DNA from: Streptomyces phaeoluteigriseus
GTDB lineage: Bacteria; Actinomycetota; Actinomycetes; Streptomycetales; Streptomycetaceae
DNA: 64,000 nt
Direction of reading: 5' to 3'
Assembly: GCF_001896135.2 (NCBI RefSeq)
Contig: NZ_MPOH02000016.1
Location: 175,209 to 239,208, forward strand
The first letter of the stretch is position 1; every line of letters starts with the position of its first letter. Positions 19,137 through 28,546 of this stretch are shown here, piece by piece. Under the pieces are notes generated by a model. The model made no database searches and had not been told where the DNA came from. It was given only the letters and a program-made list of their open reading frames with translations. The translations under genes and the position numbers were made by a program.

Positions 19137-19334
19137 ATGAAGCAGCTTCTGGAGGTACTCGGATTCATCGCCCTGGTGCAGGGCGTCGCCGGCCTGGTGC
19201 ACGAGTTCACCGACCTGGACTGGGGACTCGTGCAGCGGCTCGGTGTCCTCGACGGCTACGAGGTCTACGCGAGCGTCGCGCTCCTGGTGCTCGCGTTCGC
19301 CCTGTTCGCCGCCGCGGTCGACCACGACTGCTGA
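19137..19334 (+). CDS. Small two-helix membrane protein
   Basis: 65 residues from ATG 19137 (MKQLLEVLGFIALVQGVAG), with GGCGAGGG as a plausible ribosome site. It has an N-terminal hydrophobic stretch and a second one near the C-terminus (VALLVLAFALFAAAVDHDC). I do not recognise a family. It is divergent from the sensor kinase and convergent with the RNase gene. Codon use is Streptomyces-like, which supports a real gene. Confidence 0.65.
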   Translation: MKQLLEVLGFIALVQGVAGLVHEFTDLDWGLVQRLGVLDGYEVYASVALLVLAFALFAAAVDHDC

Positions 19335-19413
19335 GCCGGCTCCGGCGGCCGAACCGGTCGCCGGGGAACGGGTCACCGAGGAACGGCGCCACCGGCCGGG
19401 GCCCGGCCCGCGC

Positions 19414-19809
19414 TCAGCCGGGCTTCCGGCTCTCCAGGTCGAAGCTCGCGTAGTGGTCGGCGGTGTAGTAGTCCTCTTCGGTCTGCTGTCCGGTCACGAT
19501 GCGACGCGCGCCGCGCGTGGAGGAGCCCGGTGTCTTGACCGTGTACTCGTGGTAGTAGCCCGAGGACTTCGAGGGCAGGATGCCTTCCCGGTTCTGGAAG
19601 ACGGATCCGTCCTGCGAGTACGGGAACGGGCCGCCCTGGTCGATGAGCCGCAGCGTGGTGTACGCCTGCGAGGGCAGGTCGCTGTAGCAGATGCTGCCGA
19701 CCGCGGTCGCCGCCGCGTTCGCCGATCCGGCGGAGACGGTGCCGCCGACGAGGAGGGCGGACAGGAGGGCGGCGGCGCCGATGCGAGTGATTCGTGGGGG
19801 GAATCTCAT
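19414..19809 (-). CDS. Secreted guanyl-specific ribonuclease, RNase Sa/barnase family
   Basis: 131 residues. A Sec signal peptide (MRFPPRITRIGAAALLSALLVGG, cleavage after SANA) precedes a mature domain very like RNase Sa: GPFPYSQDGSVFQNREGILP, GYYHEYTV and TRGARRIVTG. It ends with EDYYTADHYASF. The catalytic Glu (YHEYT), Arg (RRIV) and His (DHYA) of the microbial ribonuclease fold are all present. Unlike RNase Sa, only one Cys (ICYSDLP) remains, since the protein ends ESRKPG without the C-terminal Cys that closes the disulfide. No barstar-like inhibitor gene is adjacent. It is expected to cut RNA after G outside the cell. Confidence 0.9.
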   Translation of the reverse strand: MRFPPRITRIGAAALLSALLVGGTVSAGSANAAATAVGSICYSDLPSQAYTTLRLIDQGGPFPYSQDGSVFQNREGILPSKSSGYYHEYTVKTPGSSTRGARRIVTGQQTEEDYYTADHYASFDLESRKPG

Positions 19810-19855
19810 GGCTCCATGATGACGCGCGTAGATGATGGCATGTCAATGACAACTC

Positions 19856-20236
19856 TCAGAATTTCCCGCCAAGTCTGCTGAGTTTTCCGGGAGTTAACCT
19901 GCCGCGGCCGTGGACCGCGGTGGCACCCGGCCAGACCGGGTCGGCGAGCGGCGCGGAACCGGCCACGTACTTCGGCAGGGAGTTCAGCCGCGAGAAGTCG
20001 GCGGGGTCGGTCACCTTCGGCCAGTAGGAGGCGAAGATGTCGTAGGTGCGCCGCCCCAGAAGGAAGGCGCCGGCGCGGTCGAAGACCTCGGTGACGAACC
20101 GGCCGAAGTCCTCGTCGCCGTAGGGCACGCTCCAGCCGCCCTGCCCGAAGCCGGCGCGGGGGTCCTCGTGGGGGCCGCCGGGCGCCTGGTGGACGCCGTC
20201 GAGGGTGACGAAACCGGTGCGGACGAGCTTGCCCAT
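19856..20236 (-). pseudogene. C-terminally truncated RibD-C/dihydrofolate reductase-like protein
   Basis: 126 residues beginning MGKLVRTGFVTLDGVHQAPGG, then GRRTYDIFASYWPKV and NSLPKYVAGS, as in the first half of the roughly 190-residue dihydrofolate-reductase-like (RibD C-terminal) proteins common in Streptomyces. The second half, including the usual QVHGS and LVDELRL segments, is absent, and the frame ends after RLGGKF at 19856, just before the RNase promoter. It looks like a 3' deletion remnant, so activity is doubtful. Confidence 0.75.
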
Positions 20237-20376
20237 GACGGGTGCCCTCCATTGCTGGTGCTCGGGGTGAGGTCCCCTGTCATCAGGCCGGACACCGTCC
20301 CGCCCCGCGACTCATCGCCGAGGTCGGCGTCCGTTCGCCGCCAGCGCGCCTGGGCGTGTGGCGCTGGGATGGACCC

Positions 20377-21123
20377 ATGACGACTTCGGACAAGACCCTG
20401 AACGGCAAGGTGGCCCTGGTGACCGGCGGCAGCCGCGGCATCGGTGCGGCGACGGCGGTACGGCTGGCGCGGGAGGGCGCGGACGTGGCCCTGACGTACG
20501 TGAACGGCAAGGAGGCGGCCGAGGAGGTGGTACGGGCCGTCGAGGCCCTGGGACGCCGTGCGGTGGCCCTGCGCGCGGACTCCGCGGACGCCTCCGAGGC
20601 GGCGGGGGCGGTCGGTGCGGCGGCGGACGCGCTGGGCGGGCTCGACGTGCTGGTGAACAACGCGGGGATCGGGGTGCTCGGGCCGCTGGAGGACCTGTCG
20701 CTCGCGGACGTGGACCGGGTGCTCGCGGTGAACGTGCGGGGCGTCTTCCTCACCTCCCAGGCGGCCGCCGGGCGGATGGGCGCCGGGGGGCGGATCATCA
20801 CCGTCGGCAGCTGCATGGTCCAGCGGGTGCCGGGGCCCGGGGGGACGCTGTACGCGCTGAGCAAGTCGGCGCTGGTCGGGCTGACGAAAGGGCTCGCGAG
20901 GGATTTGGGGCCGCGGGGGATCACGGCGAACCTCGTCCATCCCGGGCCGATCGACACGGACATGAATCCGGCGGACGGGCCGTACGCGGCGGGTCAGGCG
21001 GCGCTGACCGCGCTGGGGCGGTTCGGGACGGGGGACGAGGTGGCGTCGATGGTGGCGTACCTGGCAGGCGCCACGTACGTGACGGGGGCGGAGTACGCGG
21101 TGGACGGCGGCCACGCGGCGTGA
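20377..21123 (+). CDS. Short-chain dehydrogenase/reductase (FabG-like)
   Basis: 248 residues from ATG 20377. Classical SDR features are the NAD(P) loop VTGGSRGIGAATA (about residues 14-26), NNAGIG, catalytic Ser in TVGSCMVQR, and YALSK with the Tyr-Lys pair. The last segment YLAGATYVTGAEYAVDGGHAA is the usual C-terminus. The substrate is unknown. The stop codon forms the first unit of a long tandem array that continues into the intergenic region. Confidence 0.92.
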   Translation: MTTSDKTLNGKVALVTGGSRGIGAATAVRLAREGADVALTYVNGKEAAEEVVRAVEALGRRAVALRADSADASEAAGAVGAAADALGGLDVLVNNAGIGVLGPLEDLSLADVDRVLAVNVRGVFLTSQAAAGRMGAGGRIITVGSCMVQRVPGPGGTLYALSKSALVGLTKGLARDLGPRGITANLVHPGPIDTDMNPADGPYAAGQAALTALGRFGTGDEVASMVAYLAGATYVTGAEYAVDGGHAA

Positions 21124-21543
21124 GCGGGAGGCCGCCCTCGGCGTGAGCCGGGGGCAGGGCCCTCGGCGTGAGCCGGAGGCAGGGCCCGCAGCCCCAGCCG
21201 GAGGCCCCGCCGCGGCGTGAGCCGGACGCAGGGCCCTCGGCGTGAGCGGGAGGCCTCCGCGGCGTGAGCGGGAGGCCCCGCCCGCGGCGTGAGCCGGACG
21301 CAGGGCCCTCGACGCAGGGCCCTCGGCGTGAGCGGAGGCCTCCGCGGCGTGAGCGGGAGGCCTCCGCGGCGTGAGCCGGAGGCCCCGCCCGCGGCGTGAG
21401 CCGGAGACCCCGTCCACGCCGCGAGCCGGACGCAGGGCCCACAGCCCGAGCCGAGGGCAGGGCCCACAGCCCGACCCCAGAGACCCCGTCCACGGCGCGA
21501 GCCAGAAGCAGGGCCCATAGCCCGAGCCGGAGGCAGGGCCCTC
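21119..21543. repeat. Degenerate approximately 25-bp tandem array, about 17 copies
   Basis: Units of 21-26 bp with consensus GCGTGAGCCGGAGGC followed by AGGGCCCTCG or CCCCGCCCGCG. The first unit includes the SDR stop codon (GCGTGA at 21119-21124). Copies drift towards CCCGAGCC / GCGCGAGCC forms near 21430-21540. Units are contiguous, with no spacers, and no reading frame in the array gives a plausible protein. It lies between SDR (rightward) and allantoicase (leftward, ending 21646), so it is the shared 3' region of two convergent genes. Confidence 0.9.
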
Positions 21544-21645
21544 GGACCCCGCTCTCGGCCCCGCCTTTCGTCCCACCGGGTCGGGCGGTGTGGGCGTGGA
21601 CCAGGGTCCGGGGGCGGAGCCCCGGGGCCGGGGCCGGAACCCGGT

Positions 21646-22776
21646 TCAGCCGCCCAGTTCCTGGTGCCTCGCCCGGAGGGCGCCCGCGCCGGCCTCCGTC
21701 AGGGAGCCGATGAGCCGCAGCCGCGAGATGCCCCCGTCCGGGTAGATGTCCACGCGCGCGTGGGTACCCACCGCCGGGGCGGCCAGCGCGAAGCGATGGT
21801 TGGTGTCCGGCTGGAGGCGCGTGCGCGGCAGGATCTCCCGCCACTCCCCCTCCTCACCGTCCCGCACGGACACCGCCGCCCACCCCGCGCTGTTGCCCTT
21901 CAGGTACGCGGTGTCGATCTCCAGCGCCCGGATCTCGGCCTGGGCCGCCAGCCGGTACCGGATCCAGTCGTTGCCCCGGTCCCGGCGCCGCCGCGTCTCC
22001 CAGCCGTCGTCCATCTTGCGGGAGCGGCCCGGCTGGATGGTGTTGCCGGCCGGCGAGTAGAAGAGGTTGGAGGCGTCCTCGGCCAGGCCGCCGTTCTCCA
22101 GGGCGACGACGTCGAAGGTGCCGAGGACGGCCAGCCACTCGGGTTCCGGGACGACCTCGCCGTACACGCGGAGCCGGGCGATGCCGCCGTCGGGGTGCTG
22201 GTTGACCCGCAGGTGCGTGAAGCGCTGTTCGACGGAGACGGCGAAGCCGTTCGCCGCGTGGCCGCCGACGGGGGTCCGCGGGACGAGCGTCGTCCACTTC
22301 ACGTCGTCCCCGAGGAGGGCCTCGGGCGACGGCGAGCCCGGTACCGAGGTGCCCTCGACCGACACCGCCTGCGGGTAGTTGCCGCGGAAGTGGGCCGTGT
22401 CGACGACGACGCCGCGGATCACGCCGGGCGCGCCGAGCCGGACGAGCGCCCAGTCGTGGTCGTCGGCCGTCGGCCACGGGTGGTCGGCGGAGACGCCCCG
22501 GCGGCGGCGGGTCTCCCAGCCGTCCATGATCTTGCCCTTGTGCCCGAAGTGCTCGGGGTCGAACTCGGCCGGTCCGGGCAGCAGCAGGTTCTCCCGCTGG
22601 GCGAAGAACTCGTCGTTGGCGGCGATGACGGCGGCGCCGAGCTGCCGGTCGGCGAGGTTGGCGTACGAGGTGAAGGGGAAGTCGGCGGTGCGGTAGTCCG
22701 CGTATGGGTCGCCGCCGCCGTAGGGGTTCGCGTCGCCGGTGAAGCCGGCCAACGAAGACTGATGCTGCGCCGTCAC
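21646..22776 (-). CDS. alc: Allantoicase
   Basis: 376 residues from GTG 22776, with GAAAGGAACC about 10 nt upstream. It has the two internally homologous allantoicase repeats, each with a DGWETRRRR motif (near residues 85 and 257) and a YPDGGI/HPDGGI motif with RLR. It hydrolyses allantoate to ureidoglycolate and urea. It lies 55 bp downstream of allantoinase in the same direction, so the two form an allB-alc operon read from the promoter at 24170-24474. Ureidoglycolate-processing genes are not in this window. Confidence 0.96.
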   Translation of the reverse strand: MTAQHQSSLAGFTGDANPYGGGDPYADYRTADFPFTSYANLADRQLGAAVIAANDEFFAQRENLLLPGPAEFDPEHFGHKGKIMDGWETRRRRGVSADHPWPTADDHDWALVRLGAPGVIRGVVVDTAHFRGNYPQAVSVEGTSVPGSPSPEALLGDDVKWTTLVPRTPVGGHAANGFAVSVEQRFTHLRVNQHPDGGIARLRVYGEVVPEPEWLAVLGTFDVVALENGGLAEDASNLFYSPAGNTIQPGRSRKMDDGWETRRRRDRGNDWIRYRLAAQAEIRALEIDTAYLKGNSAGWAAVSVRDGEEGEWREILPRTRLQPDTNHRFALAAPAVGTHARVDIYPDGGISRLRLIGSLTEAGAGALRARHQELGG

Positions 22777-22831
22777 GGTGATCAGGGGTTCCTTTCGGGA
22801 GTCGGCCGCGTGCGGGCGGGTGCGGGGTGGG

Positions 22832-24169
22832 TCAGTGGGCGCGGGTGAGGAGCCGGCCCCTGGGGGAGGTGAACTCGCCGTGGGCGACGATGCGTTCGCC
22901 GCGCAGCCAGGTGGACTTCACGACGCCGTGCAGGGTTTTGCCGGCGTAGGCGGTGACCCGGTTGCGGTGCTGGAGGGCGGCAGGGTCGACGGTGAAGGTC
23001 TCGTCGGGTGCGAGGACCGCGAAGTCGGCGTCCCGGCCCGCTTCGATGGCGCCCTTGCGGTCGAGGCCGACGAGTGCCGCCGTGCGCGTCGACATCCAGC
23101 GGACGACGTCCTCCAGGCCGTGGCCCCGCGCGCGGGCCTCCGTCCAGACGGCGGCGAGGCTGAGTTGCAGGCCGGAGATGCCGCCCCAGGCGGTGGCGAA
23201 GTCGCCGGTCTTGAGGTCGGCGGTGGACGGGGAGTGGTCGGTGACCACGCAGTCGATGGTGCCGTCGGCCAGCGCCTGCCACAGGAGGTCCTGGTTGGCG
23301 GCCTCGCGGATGGGCGGGCAGCACTTGAACTCGCTGGCGCCGTCGGGCACTTCCTCGGCGGTGAGGGTGAGGTAGTGCGGGCAGGTCTCGGCCGTGACGC
23401 GTACGCCCTCGGCCTTGGCGGCGGCGATCAGCGGGAGCGCGTCGCTGGAGGAGAGGTGCAGGACGTGCACGCGCGCGTGGAGGCGTCTCGCCTGGGCGAT
23501 CACGCTCGCGACGGCGGTGTCCTCGGCGTCGCGCGGGCGGCTGGCGAGGAAGTCGGCGTACTTGGGCCCACCCCGCTGGGGGGCGGATTCGAGGTGGTGC
23601 GGGTCCTCGGCGTGCACGATGAGCAGGCCGTCGAATCCGGCGATCTCGGCCAGGGACCGGGCGAGGTGGTCCTGGTCGAGGTGGGGGAACTCGTCCACGC
23701 CGGACGGGGAGAGGAAGGCCTTGAAGCCGAAGACGCCGGCTTCGTGCAGTGGGCGCAGATCCTTGACGTTGTCGGGCAGGGCGCCGCCCCAGAAGCCGAC
23801 GTCTATGTGCGCCTTGTCGGCGGCCACCCGCCGCTTGGTGCGGAGGTGGTCGGCCGTCGTGGTCGGCGGGAGGGAGTTGAGCGGCATGTCGACGAGGGTG
23901 GTGATGCCGCCGGCGGCCGCCGCGCGCGTGGCGGTCCAGAAGCCCTCCCACTCGGTGCGTCCTGGATCGTTGACGTGCACGTGCGTGTCCACGAGGCCGG
24001 GCAGCAGGGCGTCGTCGCCGAGGTCCTCCAGGCGGGCGCCGGACGGTAGGGCGGCGTCGTACGGAAGTACGGCCGTGATGGTGCCGGCGGACACCGCGAC
24101 CGAGGCGGCGCGGGTCCCTTCCGGAGTGATGACGCGCGTCGAGCGCAGCACCAGTTCAGCGTCGGACAC
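22832..24169 (-). CDS. allB: Allantoinase
   Basis: 445 residues from GTG 24169. An amidohydrolase with metal motif VDTHVHVND, the carboxylated Lys in FGFKAFLSPSG, and later metal His residues in IVHAEDP and VLHLSSSD. TDHSPS carries the catalytic Asp. It opens the hydantoin ring of allantoin to allantoate. It is divergent from the IclR regulator, with a TCAAC-N5-GTTGA palindrome about 97 bp upstream and a pair of IclR-type sites farther up. The next gene in the operon is allantoicase. Confidence 0.96.
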   Translation of the reverse strand: MSDAELVLRSTRVITPEGTRAASVAVSAGTITAVLPYDAALPSGARLEDLGDDALLPGLVDTHVHVNDPGRTEWEGFWTATRAAAAGGITTLVDMPLNSLPPTTTADHLRTKRRVAADKAHIDVGFWGGALPDNVKDLRPLHEAGVFGFKAFLSPSGVDEFPHLDQDHLARSLAEIAGFDGLLIVHAEDPHHLESAPQRGGPKYADFLASRPRDAEDTAVASVIAQARRLHARVHVLHLSSSDALPLIAAAKAEGVRVTAETCPHYLTLTAEEVPDGASEFKCCPPIREAANQDLLWQALADGTIDCVVTDHSPSTADLKTGDFATAWGGISGLQLSLAAVWTEARARGHGLEDVVRWMSTRTAALVGLDRKGAIEAGRDADFAVLAPDETFTVDPAALQHRNRVTAYAGKTLHGVVKSTWLRGERIVAHGEFTSPRGRLLTRAH

Positions 24170-24265
24170 CCGAACCCCTCTCTGCCGCCGTTTGCTTCCG
24201 GGGGACGGAGGCGGCCGGGGACGCGCTCCGGGGCGCACTTCCGCGCAACCTCCCCGTAACAGAAT

Positions 24266-24280
24266 TCAACGTTCTGTTGA
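24266..24280. promoter_or_regulatory. Palindrome TCAAC-GTTCT-GTTGA upstream of allB
   Basis: A perfect inverted repeat TCAAC/GTTGA with a 5-bp spacer, extended by T and A to TTCAAC/GTTGAA. Closely similar sites occur upstream of uraD (47794-47808) and aceB (26462-26476). The same stretch also contains a wider AACAGAA/TTCTGTT repeat (24258-24264 with 24272-24278). Confidence 0.7.
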
Positions 24281-24358
24281 AGGAGTCTTCACTCCCGGCC
24301 ACCGCGCCGTCAAGGGCCCACCTCTCCACAGTGCACCCACGGCCGCCACTCTGCACGT

Positions 24359-24394
24359 TTCCACAAGACGGAATTATTATTCCGGCAAGCAGAA
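24359..24394. promoter_or_regulatory. Paired AllR-type operators, 21-bp spacing, allR/allB intergenic
   Basis: Site 1 TTCCACAAGACGGAA (24359-24373) and site 2 TTCCGGCAAGCAGAA (24380-24394) both match TTCCR-N5-YRGAA, and their starts are exactly 21 bp apart. They lie 80-115 bp upstream of the regulator start at 24475. The same pair arrangement is found before aceB, hyi and gcl. Confidence 0.8.
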
Positions 24395-24474
24395 CGTAGC
24401 TACGCACCAGCGGGGAGTCGACCGACCGCGGGTAGGCTTCAGCCCTTCCCGCCAGTTTGGAAAGGAACGCGCCC

Positions 24475-25274
24475 GTGCCGACGTCCAGCGCCAGCACCAC
24501 CGACTCCGCCAAGTCCGGCAGCGGCGGGGTCCAGTCCCTCGAGCGCGCCTTCGACCTGCTGGAGCGGATGGCGGACGCGGGCGGGGAGGTCGGCCTCAGC
24601 GAACTGTCCGCGAGCAGCGGGCTTCCGCTGCCGACGATCCACCGCCTGATGCGCACCCTGGTCGCCTGCGGATACGTCCGCCAGCAGTCCAACCGCCGCT
24701 ACGCGCTCGGTCCGCGGCTGATCCGCCTCGGCGAGTCCTCCGCCCGACTGCTCGGCACCTGGGCCCGCCCCTACCTGGCCCGCTTGGTCGAGGAGACCGG
24801 CGAGACGGCGAACATGGCACTCCTGGACGGCGACGAGATCGTGTACGTGGCGCAGGTGCCGTCGAAGCACTCGATGCGGATGTTCACCGAGGTCGGCGTC
24901 GGGTTCTGCCGCACTCCACGGGCGTGGGCAAGGCCCTCCTCGCGGGCTTCCCGGACACCGAGGTGCGCGCGCTGCTCGCCCGCACCGGCATGCCGGCCGC
25001 GACGGACAGGACGATCACCACCCCGGAGGGCTTCCTGGCGGCCCTGGACGAGGTCCGCGAGGCCGGTTACGCGGTCGACGACAACGAGCAGGAGATCGGC
25101 GTGCGCTGCCTCGCGGTCCCGGTGCCCGACTCCCCCACCGCGGCGGCCATCTCGATCTCCGGCCCGGCGGGCCGTGTCACCGAGTCCGCCACCGGGAAGA
25201 TCGTCCCGGTGCTCCAGCAGGTGGCCCTGGAACTGTCCGAGGTCCTGTCGAACCCGGCCGGTACGAGCGTCTGA
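24475..25274 (+). CDS. allR: IclR-family regulator of allantoin metabolism, AllR-like (frameshifted)
   Basis: About 266 residues after repair. The start is GTG 24475, with GGAAAGGAAC ideally spaced. The N-terminal winged helix reads GVQSLERAFDLLERM and LSELSASSGLPLPTIHRLMRTL. The effector domain contains TGVGKALLAG and EIGVRCLAVPVPD. The frame breaks at 24897, where one C is missing: GGCGTCGG should be GGCCGTCGG, giving EVGRRVLPHSTGVG. IclR regulators next to allantoinase control allantoin genes in Streptomyces and enterobacteria, where allantoate or glyoxylate relieves repression. Eight matching palindromes in this window are the likely targets, including its own promoter. If the frameshift is real, the purine genes would be deregulated. 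Confidence 0.9.
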
Positions 25275-25319
25275 GCCGGGCCACGCCCGCACCCCCGCCC
25301 GCGCACGGCTGACGGTCCA

Positions 25320-25634
25320 TCACCTCCGTGGCGACTCCCCGAACAGCTCCACCGCGCTGCGCACGTCCGACACCCCTCGCGCCAGCGCGCTCACCGAGCC
25401 GATCGCGCCCGCGATCAGCAGCAGGGAGCGGCGCAGCCGGGGGATCTCCGGGATGCCGTGGGCCGCCATCGCGGCGAGCGCGGCGAGTTCGTCCTCGGCG
25501 ATGCCCCGGTCCGGGAACTCGGCCGGGTGCGCGGCGAGTTCGCGGCGCAGCCGGGACACCGCGGTCCGCAGTTCCGCCACCCTCGGATCCTCGTCGCTGC
25601 CGGTCACCGGCCTCTGCCCCAAGCTCCGCAACAC
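25320..25634 (-). CDS. Small conserved Streptomyces protein (DUF5955-like)
   Basis: 104 residues from GTG 25634, with AGGGGGGAGAG as a strong ribosome site. The sequence begins VLRSLGQRPVTGSDEDPRV, followed by ELRTAVSRLRRELAAH and AEDELAALAAM, and ends with a hydrophobic LLLIAGAIGSVSALA segment and VRSAVELFG. I recognise it as the family I recall as DUF5955, whose function is unknown. The helical N-terminal part and short hydrophobic stretch suggest a peripheral or membrane-associated protein. It converges with the regulator gene. Confidence 0.7.
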   Translation of the reverse strand: MLRSLGQRPVTGSDEDPRVAELRTAVSRLRRELAAHPAEFPDRGIAEDELAALAAMAAHGIPEIPRLRRSLLLIAGAIGSVSALARGVSDVRSAVELFGESPRR

Positions 25635-25812
25635 AGCTCTCCCCCCTCGCACATCCCTCGTGCGTACGTACGCAGCGTCCCCGTGACGGTGGTCGGGCGC
25701 CGTGAGGACGCGGGCCAGTAAACGCCACCCGGCACCCGCTCCGCCACACCGGGGAACGAAATTCAGCCCTGCGACACCGCCCGGCCGCCACCCCGTCAGG
25801 TATGCAGAACAC

Positions 25813-26412
25813 ATGACGCACACGGAAGACCAGGTCGCCGGACTGCTCCTCGCCGCGGGCGGGGGGCGGCGCCTCGGCGGACGCCCCAAGGCGCTGTTGA
25901 CGCACCGGGGGCGCCCGCTCGTCGAACACGCGGTGGAGGCCCTGCGCGCGGCCGGCTGCACGCGCGTGCACGTGGTCCTGGGGGCCGCCGCCGACGCCGT
26001 ACGGGAGTCGGCGCGGCTCGACGGATGCGTGCCGGTGGTGAATGTGGAGTGGGAGCGGGGCATGGGCGGCTCGCTGCGGGCCGGTCTGGACTCGCTGGCC
26101 GGGACGGGGGCGCGGGCCGCGCTGGTCTCGCTGGTCGACCAGCCGGGCATCGGCGGTCGGGCGCTGGCGCGGGTGCGCGCCGCGTACGAGGACGAGGAGT
26201 CGCTGGCGTCCGCCGCCTACGACGGCAGGCGCGGGCACCCGGTACTGCTCGGGGCGGCCCACTGGGCCGGTGTCGCGGCGACCGCGACCGGCGACCGGGG
26301 AGCACGCGACTACCTGAAGGCGCACGAGGAGGAGATCCGGCTGGTGGAGTGCGGGGACGTGGCCCGGCCGTACGACATCGACACGGTGGACGACCTGGTC
26401 CACCTGGAGTGA
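25813..26412 (+). CDS. Nucleotidyltransferase, MobA/MocA-like (molybdopterin cytidylyl/guanylyl transfer)
   Basis: 199 residues from ATG 25813. The GT-A nucleotidyltransferase signature LLLAAGGGRRLGGRPKALL is near the N-terminus, followed by VVNVEWERGMGGSLRAGL, SLVDQPGI (metal-binding Asp) and GRRGHPVLLG. This pattern matches MocA-type proteins that modify molybdenum cofactor for xanthine-dehydrogenase-type enzymes. The context fits, because the purine pathway here needs a xanthine dehydrogenase (not in the window) to make urate. This link is inference. Confidence 0.85.
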   Translation: MTHTEDQVAGLLLAAGGGRRLGGRPKALLTHRGRPLVEHAVEALRAAGCTRVHVVLGAAADAVRESARLDGCVPVVNVEWERGMGGSLRAGLDSLAGTGARAALVSLVDQPGIGGRALARVRAAYEDEESLASAAYDGRRGHPVLLGAAHWAGVAATATGDRGARDYLKAHEEEIRLVECGDVARPYDIDTVDDLVHLE

Positions 26413-26461
26413 ACGAGGTGGCACGGAGAGCCACCTTCCCTCGACCCGGAGAATCTCGACA

Positions 26462-26514
26462 TCAACAAACCATTGAACTTCCACGATGAGGAAAGTAGAA
26501 TCCACTGCTCAGAA
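26462..26514. promoter_or_regulatory. aceB control region: TCAAC palindrome plus paired AllR-type operators
   Basis: TCAACAAACCATTGA (26462-26476) is followed 2 bp later by TTCCACGATGAGGAA (26479-26493), and 21 bp from the start of that by ATCCACTGCTCAGAA (26500-26514). The latter two fit TTCCR-N5-YRGAA apart from single substitutions. The malate synthase ATG is at 26600. Confidence 0.75.
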
Positions 26515-26599
26515 GCGTTCGGTCGCTCTCCGAGCGCTCCCCGCCCCACCCGGGTCGTCCGGCACCCGGTGCCACGCTCGCTGAAGGAAGTGACAGCTC

Positions 26600-28230
<1,631 letters not shown>

Positions 28231-28243
28231 CCCCCGAGAAGGC

Positions 28244-28546
28244 TCATTCCGGCTTGTCCGAGTGGCCCAGGGACTTTCCCGGGGCCACTCGGTCGCGGAC
28301 GAGCCGCTTGACCGCGGTCGGCTCCGGGAAGCCCTGCTCGCGGCGGTCCCAGACGACCTCGTCGTTCACCCGGACCACGAAGACGCCGCCCTTGCCCGGC
28401 CTGAGGGCGAGTTCGGTCAGCTCCGCCTCGAAGGTGGTGAGCAGCTCCTGCGCCAGCCAGGCGGCGCGGGGCAGCCAGCGGCACTGGGTGCAGTACTCGA
28501 TCTCGACCCGCCGCGGGCCGCTTCCGTCAAGCCGTGTGTCCGTCAT
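28244..28546 (-). CDS. SelT/SelW/SelH-family (Rdx) thioredoxin-like protein
   Basis: 100 residues from ATG 28546. The CxxC redox motif lies in VEIEYCTQCRWLPRAAWLAQELL, followed by GGVFVVRVNDEVVWDRREQGFPE and VKRLVRDRVAPGKSLGHS, all characteristic of the Rdx family of selenoprotein W-like proteins (here Cys instead of Sec). Its ATG overlaps the stop of the upstream HipA-like kinase by 4 nt. The 3' end contains a long hairpin shared with convergent malate synthase. Confidence 0.88.
   Translation of the reverse strand: MTDTRLDGSGPRRVEIEYCTQCRWLPRAAWLAQELLTTFEAELTELALRPGKGGVFVVRVNDEVVWDRREQGFPEPTAVKRLVRDRVAPGKSLGHSDKPE
28258..28292. terminator. Bidirectional hairpin inside the 3' end of the SelW-like gene
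   Basis: CCGAGTGGCCC (28258-28268) pairs perfectly with GGGCCACTCGG (28282-28292), and GGGA/TCCC forms a second stem within the loop around CTT. It lies 28 nt beyond the malate synthase stop and within the last codons of the convergent SelW-like gene, so the same bases both encode protein and probably end transcription. Confidence 0.75.

Noticed and set aside
19300..19860. Barstar-like inhibitor beside the RNase gene
   Set aside because: The small protein at 19137 has two hydrophobic stretches and no barstar features. No other small acidic frame is present.
21119..21543. Long open frames through the tandem array
   Set aside because: They exist on both strands because the repeats are GC-rich and stop-poor. 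They have no domain, no start signal and no codon bias.
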